Assembly (NCBI GenBank): GCA_021812385.1
Contig: JAKANO010000002.1
Span: forward strand, 186,001-250,000
DNA length: 64,000 nt
Source: Pseudomonadota bacterium
Lineage (GTDB): Bacteria; Pseudomonadota; Gammaproteobacteria; Burkholderiales; Thiobacteraceae
Direction of reading: 5' to 3'
The notes beneath the pieces are model-generated. The model saw only the letters and a program-made list of their open reading frames with translations, was not told where the DNA came from and did not search any database. Positions 26,752-36,447 of this stretch are shown here, piece by piece (positions within the stretch are counted from its first letter, which is position 1; each line of letters opens with the position of its first letter). The translations under genes and the position numbers were made by a program.

Positions 26752-27216
26752 ATGCGCAAAACCCTGATTCGCACCCTTACCCATTTAACCGCTCTAGGTC
26801 TTGCCGCCATGCCGCCTTTGGCCGCTGCGCATGATGATGCCGCGCCGGGTCATGCCCATGCCCAAGTGGGCATCGATTTGATTAAGACCGATCACAAAAT
26901 CGGCGATGGCGCGACCGCCACGCCTGGCCAGCGGGTCACCGTGCACTATACGGGCTGGCTGTACGACGCGAAAGCCGCCGAACAGAAAGGCCGCAAATTC
27001 GATAGCTCGCGCGATCGCAACGAACCCTTTACCTTCAACCTGGGCGCAGGCCAAGTAATCCGCGGTTGGGATGAGGGCGTGGCCGGGATGAAAATCGGCG
27101 GCCAACGCACGCTGATTATTCCGCCGCAAATGGGTTATGGCAGCCACGGTGCGGGCGGCGTGATTCCGCCCAATGCGACCTTGGTGTTCGATGTGGAATT
27201 ACTCGGGGTAAAGTAA
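26752..27216 (+). CDS. FKBP-type peptidyl-prolyl isomerase, exported
   Basis: 154 residues with a cleavable signal peptide (MRKTLIRTL ... MPPLAAAHD) followed by a His/Asp-rich short linker and one FKBP domain. The domain has [37 protein letters not shown] and [12 protein letters not shown] periplasmic folding catalyst is the natural reading. The ATG at 26752 has CGGAG 6 bases upstream; an in-frame ATG at 26698 is less likely. A REP unit follows 10 bases after the stop. Confidence 0.93.
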   Translation: MRKTLIRTLTHLTALGLAAMPPLAAAHDDAAPGHAHAQVGIDLIKTDHKIGDGATATPGQRVTVHYTGWLYDAKAAEQKGRKFDSSRDRNEPFTFNLGAGQVIRGWDEGVAGMKIGGQRTLIIPPQMGYGSHGAGGVIPPNATLVFDVELLGVK

Positions 27217-27226
27217 GAGTTCAGGT

Positions 27227-27251
27227 GTAGGGGTCGGGCATGCCCCGACCC
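27227..27251. repeat. Single REP unit
   Basis: GTAGGGGTCGGGCATGCCCC followed by GACCC: head GTAGGGG and palindromic body of the same class as 3616-3675. It lies between the convergent FKBP and DedA genes, with the DedA stop 6 bases beyond, where it may act as a bidirectional mRNA-end hairpin. Confidence 0.88.
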
Positions 27252-27256
27252 GTCTT

Positions 27257-27892
27257 TTAGCCGCGCGTGCGCTCGCGCAAGTAATGCACCATGCCCGGCA
27301 ACAGCGACAGCACGATAATTCCGAGAATGACTGCCGTGAGGTTATTCTTGATCACCGGGATATTGCCGAAGAAGTACCCCGCCAGCACCAAGGAATTAAT
27401 CCACAGTACCGCGCCGGCAATGCTAAATAAGATAAAGCGGCTATAAAACATGTGGCCGATGCCGGCGACGAACGGCGCAAATGTGCGCAAGATCGGCAGG
27501 AAACGCGCCAGCAACACCGTCTTGCCGCCATGCTTTTCATAGAACGCTTCGGTCTTATTCAAATAAGCGCGATTCAGCCAACGCGAATCTTTTTTGAACA
27601 CGCGCGGCCCGATAAAACGCCCGATCCAATAATTGGTGTTGTCGCCAAGAAACGCCGCCGCCATCAGCAGCAGAATCACCCATTGCAGATCCAGCGCGCC
27701 GGTAGCCGACAAGGCGCCCACCACGAACAATAAGGAATCACCCGGCAAAAATGGCGTGACCACTAAGCCCGTCTCGCAAAAGATGATAAGGAATAAGATG
27801 CCGTACACCCAATAGCCGTACTGCGCGATCAGCAGCACGAGATGCCGGTCGAGGTGCAGTACGATATCGATGAATTGAGTGAGGAGTTCCAA
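27257..27892 (-). CDS. DedA-family membrane protein
   Basis: 211 residues with several hydrophobic helices and the DedA/SNARE-associated signature: ETGLVVTPFLPGDSLLF near the start, GDNTNYWIGRFIGPR, then KTEAFYEKHGGKTVLLARFLPILRTFAPFVAGI, of which FLPILRTFAPFVAG is the diagnostic stretch. DedA proteins are implicated in lipid flipping (undecaprenyl phosphate, phosphatidylethanolamine) and membrane energetics. The conserved Glu and Asp in the first signature and the Arg pair are present. Confidence 0.93.
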   Translation of the reverse strand: MELLTQFIDIVLHLDRHLVLLIAQYGYWVYGILFLIIFCETGLVVTPFLPGDSLLFVVGALSATGALDLQWVILLLMAAAFLGDNTNYWIGRFIGPRVFKKDSRWLNRAYLNKTEAFYEKHGGKTVLLARFLPILRTFAPFVAGIGHMFYSRFILFSIAGAVLWINSLVLAGYFFGNIPVIKNNLTAVILGIIVLSLLPGMVHYLRERTRG

Positions 27893-27963
27893 AATGATTC
27901 GCTTGTAGCGGCTACCCTCACCGCTCCCGCTCAGCTAGCAGCGGGAAGCGATGGCATAGGTCT

Positions 27964-28899
27964 TTAAGGTAAGACTTCTTCGGTGTTGGATTTCTTTGCC
28001 GGTTTAATGAAATCCTCGCGCGATACGCCCAGCCACAACACGATCGGGCTCGCCACCAGCACAGAGGAATAGATGCCGAAGACAATCCCGACGGTCAGCG
28101 CCAGCGCGAAATAGTGCAGGGTTTCACCACCGAAGAACAGCATGGACAGCACCATGAGTTCGGTCATGAAATGGGTGATGAAGGTGCGCGACATGGTGCG
28201 CGTAATGGCGTTGTCGATAATCTCGGGCACAGTGCCCTTGCGCATTTTGCGAAAATTTTCCCGGATTCGGTCAAACACCACGACAGACTCGTTCACCGAA
28301 TAGCCCAGAACTGCCAAGATGCCGGCGAGTACCGTGAGCGAGAACTCCCATTGGAAAAACGCGAAAAACCCCAGAATGATGACGATATCGTGCATGTTGG
28401 CGATAATGGCCGCTACCGCAAAGCGCCACTCGAAGCGCAAGGCCAAGTAAGCCATGATGCCGAACACCACCCCCAACAAAGCCAATGCCCCGTTTGTATA
28501 GAGTTCCACACCCACCTGCGGACCGACGAACTCCACCCGCTGGAGTTGTACGGAAGCATCCGCTGTGTGAAGCAGTTGAAACACTTGCTCGCTTAGTTTG
28601 GCGCTGGTAATCCCCAGTTTCACGGGCAGCCGAACCAGCACATCGCGCGACGTGCCAAAGTTCTGCACACTCGCATCAGCATGGCCATGCGCAGCCAAAT
28701 ATTCACGGATGTTCTGAATCTCTGCCGGCTGCGTATAGCGCACTTCCAGCACCGTGCCGCCGGTGAACTCCACCCCGAGATTCAGCCCCTTAGTGGCCAG
28801 TGCCGCGACCGCAGCAATAAACATCAGCAAAGAAATGATCGTGGTCACGCGCGCATAGCGCATGAACGGAATATCGTGCTTAATTTTAAATAATTCCAT
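27964..28899 (-). CDS. secF: Protein translocase subunit SecF
   Basis: Forms with SecD the proton-driven accessory to SecYEG. 311 residues with six membrane helices, the first periplasmic loop beginning GLNLGVEFTGG. The C-terminal half has GYSVNESVVVFDRIRENFR and NDAI/NAITRTMSRTFITH. It follows secD by about 32 bases in the queA-tgt-yajC-secD-secF order. Length is normal. Confidence 0.97.
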   Translation of the reverse strand: MELFKIKHDIPFMRYARVTTIISLLMFIAAVAALATKGLNLGVEFTGGTVLEVRYTQPAEIQNIREYLAAHGHADASVQNFGTSRDVLVRLPVKLGITSAKLSEQVFQLLHTADASVQLQRVEFVGPQVGVELYTNGALALLGVVFGIMAYLALRFEWRFAVAAIIANMHDIVIILGFFAFFQWEFSLTVLAGILAVLGYSVNESVVVFDRIRENFRKMRKGTVPEIIDNAITRTMSRTFITHFMTELMVLSMLFFGGETLHYFALALTVGIVFGIYSSVLVASPIVLWLGVSREDFIKPAKKSNTEEVLP

Positions 28900-28931
28900 T
28901 ATGAATCCTTTGTGCGCCGATTAGCCGCCCA

Positions 28932-30758
28932 TTAACCGATAGAAAGGCTATTGAGCTTCTTCGCTCGGCCGTAGGTCAGATTGACGATGCCACGCGAGAC
29001 AGTTACCGCGCTGAACATCGAGGTCAGAATACCGATACACAACACCACCGCGAAACCACGCACCGGACCGGAGCCGAGCCAAAACAGGAAAAAGCCGGCA
29101 ATCAGCGTGGTGATGTTGGAGTCGAAAATCGTGTCCCAAGCACGGTCGAAACCGGCATGGATCGCCATTTGCGGCGAATTGCCGTTGCGTAATTCTTCGC
29201 GGATACGCTCAAAGATCAGCACATTGGCGTCGATCGCCATACCCACCGTCAAGGCAATACCGGCAATGCCTGGCAAGGTCAGCGTGGCCTGCAGGGCAGA
29301 CAGGATGCCGATCAGGAACAGCACGTTTACAGCCAGCGCCGTGGTTGCGATCAACCCAAACACGCGGTAATAAACCATCATGAAGATGGCAATGGCGGCA
29401 AAGCCGATCATGGTCGAATCGAAGCCGCGTTGAATATTGTCCTTGCCCAGGCTTGGGCCGACCGTGCGCTCTTCGATAATCTCCATCGGCGCCGCCAGTG
29501 CGCCGGCGCGCAGCAACAGCGCGACATTGTTCGCTTCATCGGCGGAAAAGTTACCGGTGATTTGCACCCGGCCATTGGGGATTTCGCCACGGATGACTGG
29601 CGCGGTCACGACCTCTTCCTTGCCTTTTTCAATCAAAAGAATGGCCATGCGCTTGCCGATATTTTCGCGCGTCAGCTGTTGGAAGATGCGTGAGCCGCGC
29701 GCATCCAATTCGATGCGCACCGCCGGCTTGCCGTATTCGTCACGGTCTGGGCCTGCGTCGGTAATGTATTCGCCCGTCAGCACCACATTGTTGCGCACCA
29801 AAATCGGCGAGCTGCCGCGCTCATCCTGTTCCTGCAAGAGCTTTGCGCCCAAGGGCACTTGCCCCTGTAGGGCCGCACTAATTTCCGCCTCGGTAAAGTC
29901 CGCCATGCGCAATTCCAAGGTCGCGGTACGGCCGATAATTTGCTTGGCGCGCGCCGTGTCTTGAATACCCGGCAGTTGCACCACAATCCGATCCAAGCCT
30001 TGTTGCTGAATGATCGGTTCGGCGACGCCCAGTTCATTCACACGCTTGCGCAAGGTGGTCAGGTTTTGTTTGATATCGAGCTCTTCGCGTTTCTGCAAGG
30101 CTTCCGGCCGCAAGCTTGCGACCAGCGTCGGCACGTTGCCGTCTTGCACTTCCTTCAAAAACAGTTCCGCGAGGCGATCAGAAAGCACTTCTTTGCCTTT
30201 ATCGCGCGAAGCTGCATCCGGGAATGCGATGCGTACCTCATCGCCCTGGCGCGCTACGCTGTCATAGGGGATTTTCTTCTCGCGCAAGCTGCTGCGCACA
30301 TCGCTGGCATTGCGCTCCATCGCCTTGCTGAACGCGGCCTTGGTGTCCATTTGCATCAGGAAGTGCACGCCACCGCGCAAGTCCAGGCCTAAATACATCG
30401 GCAACGCGCCGATATGGGTCAGCCATTCCGGAGAGCGCGGCAACAAGTTTTGCGCCACGATGTAAGAATCGCCCAATTGCTCGCGCAAGGCGGTTGCGCC
30501 TTTGGTTTGGATATCCACATCGCTAAAGCGCACGCTGACATTCTTGCCTTCGATTTTCACGTTGCGATAAGGAATTTTTCCGAGATTGAGAATGTTTTCC
30601 ACGGTTTGTACGGTACTGGGGTCAATTTTGATCGACGACTTGTCGCTCGAAATCTGTACTGCCGGTTCATTGCCGAAGTAATTGGGCAATGTATAGAGAA
30701 AGCCCAGCAGCAAGGCGATCGCGATAACGATGTATTTCCAAAGAGGGTAGCGATTCAT
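28932..30758 (-). CDS. secD: Protein translocase subunit SecD
   Basis: 608-residue partner of SecF with a first helix at about 9-27, a large periplasmic domain (about 30-440) and five C-terminal helices. Diagnostic sequences are LGLDLRGGVHFLM in P1, GGEPIITG-type loop equivalents near SIGVEYI (here VVLTGEYITDA), LRAGALAAPMEIIEERTVGPSLG, of which LRAGALAAP is the marker, and DANVLIFERIREE in the membrane. It lies 34 bases downstream of yajC. Both proteins pull translocated chains into the periplasm. Confidence 0.97.
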   Translation of the reverse strand: MNRYPLWKYIVIAIALLLGFLYTLPNYFGNEPAVQISSDKSSIKIDPSTVQTVENILNLGKIPYRNVKIEGKNVSVRFSDVDIQTKGATALREQLGDSYIVAQNLLPRSPEWLTHIGALPMYLGLDLRGGVHFLMQMDTKAAFSKAMERNASDVRSSLREKKIPYDSVARQGDEVRIAFPDAASRDKGKEVLSDRLAELFLKEVQDGNVPTLVASLRPEALQKREELDIKQNLTTLRKRVNELGVAEPIIQQQGLDRIVVQLPGIQDTARAKQIIGRTATLELRMADFTEAEISAALQGQVPLGAKLLQEQDERGSSPILVRNNVVLTGEYITDAGPDRDEYGKPAVRIELDARGSRIFQQLTRENIGKRMAILLIEKGKEEVVTAPVIRGEIPNGRVQITGNFSADEANNVALLLRAGALAAPMEIIEERTVGPSLGKDNIQRGFDSTMIGFAAIAIFMMVYYRVFGLIATTALAVNVLFLIGILSALQATLTLPGIAGIALTVGMAIDANVLIFERIREELRNGNSPQMAIHAGFDRAWDTIFDSNITTLIAGFFLFWLGSGPVRGFAVVLCIGILTSMFSAVTVSRGIVNLTYGRAKKLNSLSIG

Positions 30759-30792
30759 GAGAGAAGCGGTTCCGGGTTGCGGTTAGGAAACT

Positions 30793-31119
30793 TTACGCGG
30801 CACTTTTTAAGGTGCCCTTGGGCAATAGCGTTTGCACGGTTTGCTTCTGCACTTGGATGGTGACGTTATCGGCAATTTCCAAGCTCACGTACTGCTCGCC
30901 GACTTTGGTGATCTTGCCCAACAAGCCGCCGGCGGTAATGACTTCGTCGCCCTTTTGCAGCGCATCGACCATTTTTTTCTGTTCCTTGGCGCGCTTCATT
31001 TGCGGGCGGATCAGCATGAAGTAGAACAAGACGAAAATAACGATAAACGGCAGCAAGCCCAGAATCGGATCTTGCGGACCTGCGGCGGGCGCGGCAAAGG
31101 CATCACTAATAATAAACAC
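30793..31119 (-). CDS. yajC: Preprotein translocase subunit YajC
   Basis: 108-residue single-span inner-membrane protein associated with SecDF. The helix LLPFIVIFVLFYFMLIRPQ is followed by the basic MKRAKEQKKMVDAL segment and the small GDEVITAGGLLGKI domain. The start is a GTG at 31119 with GGAG 6 bases upstream. A hairpin CCGCC/GGCGG lies in the gap between tgt and yajC (about 31152-31169), without a U-tract. Confidence 0.96.
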   Translation of the reverse strand: MFIISDAFAAPAAGPQDPILGLLPFIVIFVLFYFMLIRPQMKRAKEQKKMVDALQKGDEVITAGGLLGKITKVGEQYVSLEIADNVTIQVQKQTVQTLLPKGTLKSAA

Positions 31120-31187
31120 GGCAGTCTCCAGATTTTAGAAGGGGTATCGCCGCCGTATATTCGGCGGTCTGAAAAATGCGGCAAATT

Positions 31188-33319
<2,132 letters not shown>

Positions 33320-33368
33320 GAAAAGCCGAGAAAACAGCAGGTATCAGGAAGCTGAATTATAGCCGAAC

Positions 33369-33397
33369 TTGATACGCGACCGATTTCTGCGGATAAT
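33369..33397 (+). promoter_or_regulatory. Sigma70-type promoter of tRNA-Leu
   Basis: TTGATA (33369-33374), a 17-base spacer and GATAAT (33392-33397) lie 64 bases before the tRNA. Both hexamers differ from consensus at one or two positions and the spacing is ideal. Expected start of transcription is near 33404. Confidence 0.7.
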
Positions 33398-33460
33398 GCC
33401 GCCTTCTTGCTGAACACCTGCAAGTGTTAGTAAGCGGCAGGTTGTTGAAAAACGTAGCAA

Positions 33461-33547
33461 GCCGGGATGGCGGAATTGGTAGACGCACTGGACTCAAAAT
33501 CCAGCGATGGCGACATCATGGGGGTTCGATTCCCCCTCCCGGCACCA
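33461..33547 (+). tRNA. tRNA-Leu (anticodon CAA)
   Basis: 87-base type II tRNA: acceptor GCCGGGA pairs with TCCCGGC, discriminator A, encoded CCA at 33545-33547. The anticodon stem CTGGA/TCCAG encloses loop CTCAAAA, so the anticodon is CAA, reading UUG. The variable arm CGATGGCGACATCATG is long, as in leucine tRNAs, and GGTTCGATTCC is the T arm. A second, 5'-truncated copy lies at 34489-34559. Confidence 0.97.
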
Positions 33548-33573
33548 GTAACAAATCCAAAGCAGTCCGAAAC

Positions 33574-33616
33574 AGGCCAGTTAACTCGATAAAATAAGGG
33601 TTCCTGGCCTTTTTTA
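33574..33616 (+). terminator. Rho-independent terminator after tRNA-Leu
   Basis: AGGCCAG (33574-33580) pairs with CTGGCCT (33604-33610) across a 23-base AT-rich loop and runs into TTTTTT. It lies 27 bases after the tRNA CCA end. Confidence 0.65.
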
Positions 33617-33723
33617 CACCCGTCGCGATCATTGGCGTCGAGACGTAAGTGCCGCCTTGCAAGGCGCTGCCTGCGCTGGCGCCGCTCGCGGAGCGGGCGG
33701 GATCCCTGACTTGCCTGCAAGCA

Positions 33724-34029
33724 CTATGCAGCTTCTAATGCTTGTATTTTTTCATACACACGACTTTGGGAGAGTTCCCACAAATCGAGGCTTTGCTGCA
33801 TGCGCAACCAAATCTCTGGGCCATTGCCCAGCAGCCGCCCCAGACGCATGGCCATATCCGGACTCACCGCACGTCTCTCATGCAGCAACTCCGATACCGT
33901 CAGCCGAGATACACCCAACCGTTTGGCGAACTCTGCTTGCGTCATCGCGAGCGAAGGCAACACGTCCTCGCGCAAAATTGCACCTGGATGCGTGGGGCGC
34001 CGTTTGGGGTCTCGCAGCGATTTAGCCAT
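33724..34029 (-). CDS. higA: HigA-family antitoxin
   Basis: 101-residue DNA-binding antitoxin and autorepressor. The N-terminal HPGAILREDVLPSLAMTQAEFAKRLGVSR, of which HPGAILREDVLP is the family mark, leads into a Xre-type helix-turn-helix (TQAEFAKRLGVSRLTVSELLHER). The C-terminal half (NGPEIWLRMQQSLDLWE) is typical of HigA. It follows higB with a 1-base overlap, toxin first, as in other higBA loci. It probably neutralises the upstream toxin and represses the operon. Confidence 0.92.
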   Translation of the reverse strand: MAKSLRDPKRRPTHPGAILREDVLPSLAMTQAEFAKRLGVSRLTVSELLHERRAVSPDMAMRLGRLLGNGPEIWLRMQQSLDLWELSQSRVYEKIQALEAA

Positions 34030-34307
34030 CAGTGATAATCCTCCAGATTTACGTCTGTCACATCTTCCCCCTCAAAGCGGAAAGTAATGCGCCAATTACC
34101 CGACACATTCATCGCCCACTCGCCTTTGCGGCTACCTTTCAGGGGATGCAGATATAAGCCAGGGATATTCAACTGCTCGGGCGCACTGGCGTCATCCAAC
34201 AGATCAAGCAAGCGTGTGATACGCGCAACGTGCTGCGCTTGAATACCTTGCAACGCACCTTTACGGAAAAGCCGTTCTATTCCTTTATGGCGGAAGCGTT
34301 TGATCAC
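34029..34307 (-). CDS. higB: HigB-family (RelE/ParE superfamily) toxin
   Basis: 92-residue ribosome-dependent mRNA interferase. The GTG start at 34307 gives VIKRFRHKGIERLF as the first residues, the usual HigB N-terminus; an in-frame start at 34352 would add an unrelated hydrophobic leader. Core motifs: ARITRLLDLLDDA, LPGLYLHPLKGSRKGEW-type LYLHPLKG, and WRITFRFEGEDVTDVNLEDYH at the end, of which WRITFRF is conserved. A second, divergent module lies at 58.5-59.1 kb. Upstream, TACTAT lies only 6 bases before the GTG, so a leaderless transcript is possible. Confidence 0.9.
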   Translation of the reverse strand: MIKRFRHKGIERLFRKGALQGIQAQHVARITRLLDLLDDASAPEQLNIPGLYLHPLKGSRKGEWAMNVSGNWRITFRFEGEDVTDVNLEDYH

Positions 34308-34488
34308 GAAAAAATAGTAACATACAACAATACATGGTGCAATCCAGTGCATTACATGGCAATTCGGATATATTCGCGACGAACAGCGTGCGCGGCGGCA
34401 TGATAGAAAGCATTAGAAAATACGATGCGCCGCAGTCGGGACATGCAGGACATATAGCAAGCATGCTACAAAGCTAGACCCCTGCCTT

Positions 34489-34559
34489 TTGGTAGACGCT
34501 CTGGACTCAAAATCCAGCGATGGCGACATCATGGGGGTTCGATTCCCCCTCCCGCACCA
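34489..34559 (+). pseudogene. 3' fragment of tRNA-Leu
   Basis: Matches the intact tRNA-Leu from its D loop (TTGGTAGACGC) to the CCA end with one substitution near the anticodon stem and one missing G in the acceptor stem. The 5' acceptor strand and most of the D arm are gone, so it cannot fold as a working tRNA. Confidence 0.9.
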
Positions 34560-34571
34560 ATAAAATAAAAA

Positions 34572-34591
34572 GGCGACCCGCGTGGGTCGCC
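34572..34591. terminator. Bidirectional intrinsic terminator
   Basis: GGCGACCC and GGGTCGCC form an 8-base stem with a 4-base loop. It is flanked by A-tract on the left and TTTTTTT on the right, so it can end transcripts on both strands: the tRNA fragment side on plus and panD on minus (its stop is at 34616). The gap 34308-34615 otherwise holds only the tRNA fragment. Confidence 0.9.
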
Positions 34592-34615
34592 TTTTTTTAT
34601 TCGTCTTTACTGCCG

Positions 34616-34996
34616 CTAAGCCATCTGCACCGGGATCTTATCGCGCTGCGCGATGATGCGGTTCGCCTCGTCCACATACACCAGGGTCGGCGCGTATTTT
34701 TGCAGTTCGATTTCGTTGTACACCGCATACGTCGCGATGATCAGGATATCGCCGGGATTCGCCTTATGCGCGGCGGCGCCGTTCACCGAAATAATGCCGG
34801 AATCGCGTTGGGCGCGAATCGCATAGGTGGTAAAACGCTCGCCATTGGTGACGTTGTAAATCTCGATTTGCTGGTACTCGCGGATGTCCGCGGCGTCCAA
34901 CAAGGTTTCATCGATGGCGCAAGAGCCCTCGTAGTGCAACTCCGAATGCGTGACATGCACCCGGTGCAACTTGGACTTGAGCATGGTTCTTTGCAT
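34616..34996 (-). CDS. panD: Aspartate 1-decarboxylase
   Basis: Makes beta-alanine for pantothenate. The 126-residue proenzyme self-cleaves between Gly24 and Ser25 in [10 protein letters not shown] to create the pyruvoyl group. [17 protein letters not shown] before it and [19 protein letters not shown] after it, marked by NGAAAH and PGD, are conserved. Last gene of pcnB-folK-dNK-panB-panC-panD, ending before the 34572 terminator. Confidence 0.97.
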   Translation of the reverse strand: MQRTMLKSKLHRVHVTHSELHYEGSCAIDETLLDAADIREYQQIEIYNVTNGERFTTYAIRAQRDSGIISVNGAAAHKANPGDILIIATYAVYNEIELQKYAPTLVYVDEANRIIAQRDKIPVQMA

Positions 34997-35037
34997 GAAT
35001 GCTTCCTGCTAGCAATAAGTCAGCCATTATACCGGCG

Positions 35038-35874
35038 CTAAACCGCCACGGAAACCTCGATATTATCGATGAGCCGAGTCTTGCCGAGCCAAGCCGCGCC
35101 CAGCACCACGAAGGCCTGTGTGGCCGCCAAAGGCGCTAGCAGCGTACCCGCATCGCGCACGGCAATGTAATCCACGCGCCAGCCCAGCGTTTCCAATTCG
35201 CGGGATGCGCCCTGCTCCAGCGCCGAAAAATCCCGGTTTCCATTTTTGATCTGCGCTGCCAGCGACTGCAACACCGCATACAGCCGTGGCGCTTGCTGCC
35301 GTTCCTGCTCCGACAAGTAGCCGTTGCGCGATGACAACGCCAGGCCATCCGCTGCGCGCAGGGTCTCGGCAGCGACGATCCGCAACGGGTAATTGAGCTG
35401 CTGCACCAAGGCGCGGATCACGAACAACTGCTGATAATCCTTCTTGCCGAATAGCGCGACCGCCGGCTGCACGATATTGAATAACTTCGCCACCACCGTC
35501 GCCACGCCTTGAAAATGCCCGGGGCGAAACGCGCCGCAGAGTTCCCGCGCAATCGGCGGCGGCAGGATCTCGATCTGCTGCGGCACGGAATACATCTCCG
35601 CCACGCTCGGGGCAAACACCACATCGCAACCTGCTGACTGCAATTGCGCACAATCCGCATCCAGGGTGCGCGGGTAGGCGTCAAAATCCTCCTGCGGGCC
35701 GAATTGCAGGGGATTGACGAAAATGCTGGCGACCACCGTTGCGCCGTGCGCACGCGCCAGGCGCACCAGTTCCAGATGCCCGGCGTGCAAATTGCCCATG
35801 GTGGGGACGAACGCCACGCTGCCTGCGCTGTGCAGGCGTTGCTGTAGTTCGGGGATGGTATGGATCAGGTCCAT
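35038..35874 (-). CDS. panC: Pantothenate synthetase
   Basis: ATP-dependent condensation of pantoate and beta-alanine. 278 residues with FVPTMGNLHAGHLELVR (HxGH nucleotide-binding motif), VVASIFVNPLQFG, and GKKDYQQLFVIR with the KKD site. LSSRNGYLS is the KMSKS-like region. It lies upstream of panD by 41 bases. It is separated from panB by the REP-transposase unit. Confidence 0.97.
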   Translation of the reverse strand: MDLIHTIPELQQRLHSAGSVAFVPTMGNLHAGHLELVRLARAHGATVVASIFVNPLQFGPQEDFDAYPRTLDADCAQLQSAGCDVVFAPSVAEMYSVPQQIEILPPPIARELCGAFRPGHFQGVATVVAKLFNIVQPAVALFGKKDYQQLFVIRALVQQLNYPLRIVAAETLRAADGLALSSRNGYLSEQERQQAPRLYAVLQSLAAQIKNGNRDFSALEQGASRELETLGWRVDYIAVRDAGTLLAPLAATQAFVVLGAAWLGKTRLIDNIEVSVAV

Positions 35875-35891
35875 TCTCTTGACCGGGGTGC

Positions 35892-35915
35892 GGGCGAGGC
35901 ATGTCTCGCCCCTAC
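35892..35915. repeat. REP unit at the transposase 3' end
   Basis: Body GGGCGAGGCATGTCTCGCCC, with one mismatch from the perfect palindrome, then CTAC. The TAG stop of the transposase (35914-35912) is read from the GTAGGGG head on the minus strand. Confidence 0.9.
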
Positions 35916-36406
35916 ACGTAGTATTTATCGAGTTCCCATTTTAATGAATTGTTGGCGATGTACTCGCGTATTTCTGATAGCGATTTTTCGTTACGGATCA
36001 CATGTTCGTGGTAATTGCGCTGCCAGACTGGCTCGCCAGGGGTGGCGCGGTGTAGATTGATCCGACGCGAGGCAGCGGATTTGAACGCGCCAACCACCGT
36101 TCCCAAACTTGGCGCTTGCTGTAGGGGCGAGGCATGCCTCGCCCGCTCGCAGTCAATCAACACGATGCCGTGTATATGATTCGGCATCACGATAAATTCA
36201 TCCAAATCAACAACGGGAAAGTGTTCCGGAATTTCCATCCAGGTCTGTTCGGCTTGTTGGCCGTATGGGTTCAATACCATTACGCCTGATGTAATTTGGC
36301 CAAATGTAGCTTGCTTGTGATGGGTGCAGATAGTGACAAAATAAGCACCTGCGTTGGCGTAATCATAATCTTTTAGCCGGGAATTTTTGCGTATTGGGTA
36401 GGCCAT
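35912..36406 (-). CDS. REP-associated tyrosine transposase (RAYT, Y1 family)
   Basis: 164-residue single-strand DNA transposase of the IS200/IS605-like HUH family, thought to spread REP palindromes. The N-terminal RLKDYDYANAGAYFVTIC is the family signature. The HUH metal site is MPNHIHGIV (His77, His79), and the catalytic tyrosine is Tyr132 in WQRNYHEHVIR. Residues 88-96 (RARHASPLQ) are translated from an internal REP. ATG at 36406 is preferred to GTG at 36412, as family members start near it; no ribosome-binding site is clear, suggesting low expression or coupling to panB. Confidence 0.92.
   Translation of the reverse strand: MAYPIRKNSRLKDYDYANAGAYFVTICTHHKQATFGQITSGVMVLNPYGQQAEQTWMEIPEHFPVVDLDEFIVMPNHIHGIVLIDCERARHASPLQQAPSLGTVVGAFKSAASRRINLHRATPGEPVWQRNYHEHVIRNEKSLSEIREYIANNSLKWELDKYYV
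36121..36144. repeat. REP unit inside the transposase coding sequence
   Basis: GTAGGGGCGAGGCATGCC followed by TCGCCC, in the opposite orientation to the two flanking units. It is in frame and encodes R-A-R-H-A-S-P-L-Q between the HUH motif and the C-terminal helix. Confidence 0.9.
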
Positions 36407-36418
36407 GGTCACAGGTGC

Positions 36419-36442
36419 GGGCGAGGCATGCCTCGCCCCTAC
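36419..36442. repeat. REP unit at the transposase 5' end
   Basis: Perfect palindrome GGGCGAGGCATGCCTCGCCC followed by CTAC. It fills the gap between the panB stop (36448) and the transposase start. Confidence 0.9.
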
Positions 36443-36447
36443 GGCAA

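Larger units (their letters stand above)
33548..34559. mobile_element. Putative small tRNA-borne island bounded by tRNA-Leu repeats
   Basis: The intact tRNA-Leu at 33461-33547 and its 3' fragment at 34489-34559 form a direct repeat of about 70 bases around a 0.9-kb segment. This is the arrangement left by tRNA-targeting site-specific integration. The only genes inside are a higBA pair. No integrase is present, so if this was an island it has decayed, or the fragment arose by plain duplication. The strong terminator at 34572, which would suit the original tRNA, lies directly outside the fragment. Confidence 0.5.
35892..36442. mobile_element. REP-transposase unit between panB and panC
   Basis: A REP-associated tyrosine transposase gene bounded by two REP units in the same orientation (35892-35915 and 36419-36442), with a third in the opposite orientation inside the gene (36121-36144). 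The whole unit separates panC from panB, which are usually adjacent. The left REP head supplies the stop codon of the transposase. Confidence 0.8.

Noticed and set aside
33427..33720. 97-codon reading frame on the minus strand across the tRNA-Leu (contains GRGNRTPMMSPSLDFESS)
   Set aside because: It is antisense to the tRNA and its terminator. The peptide is the well-known spurious translation of a tRNA-Leu complement found in many annotations.
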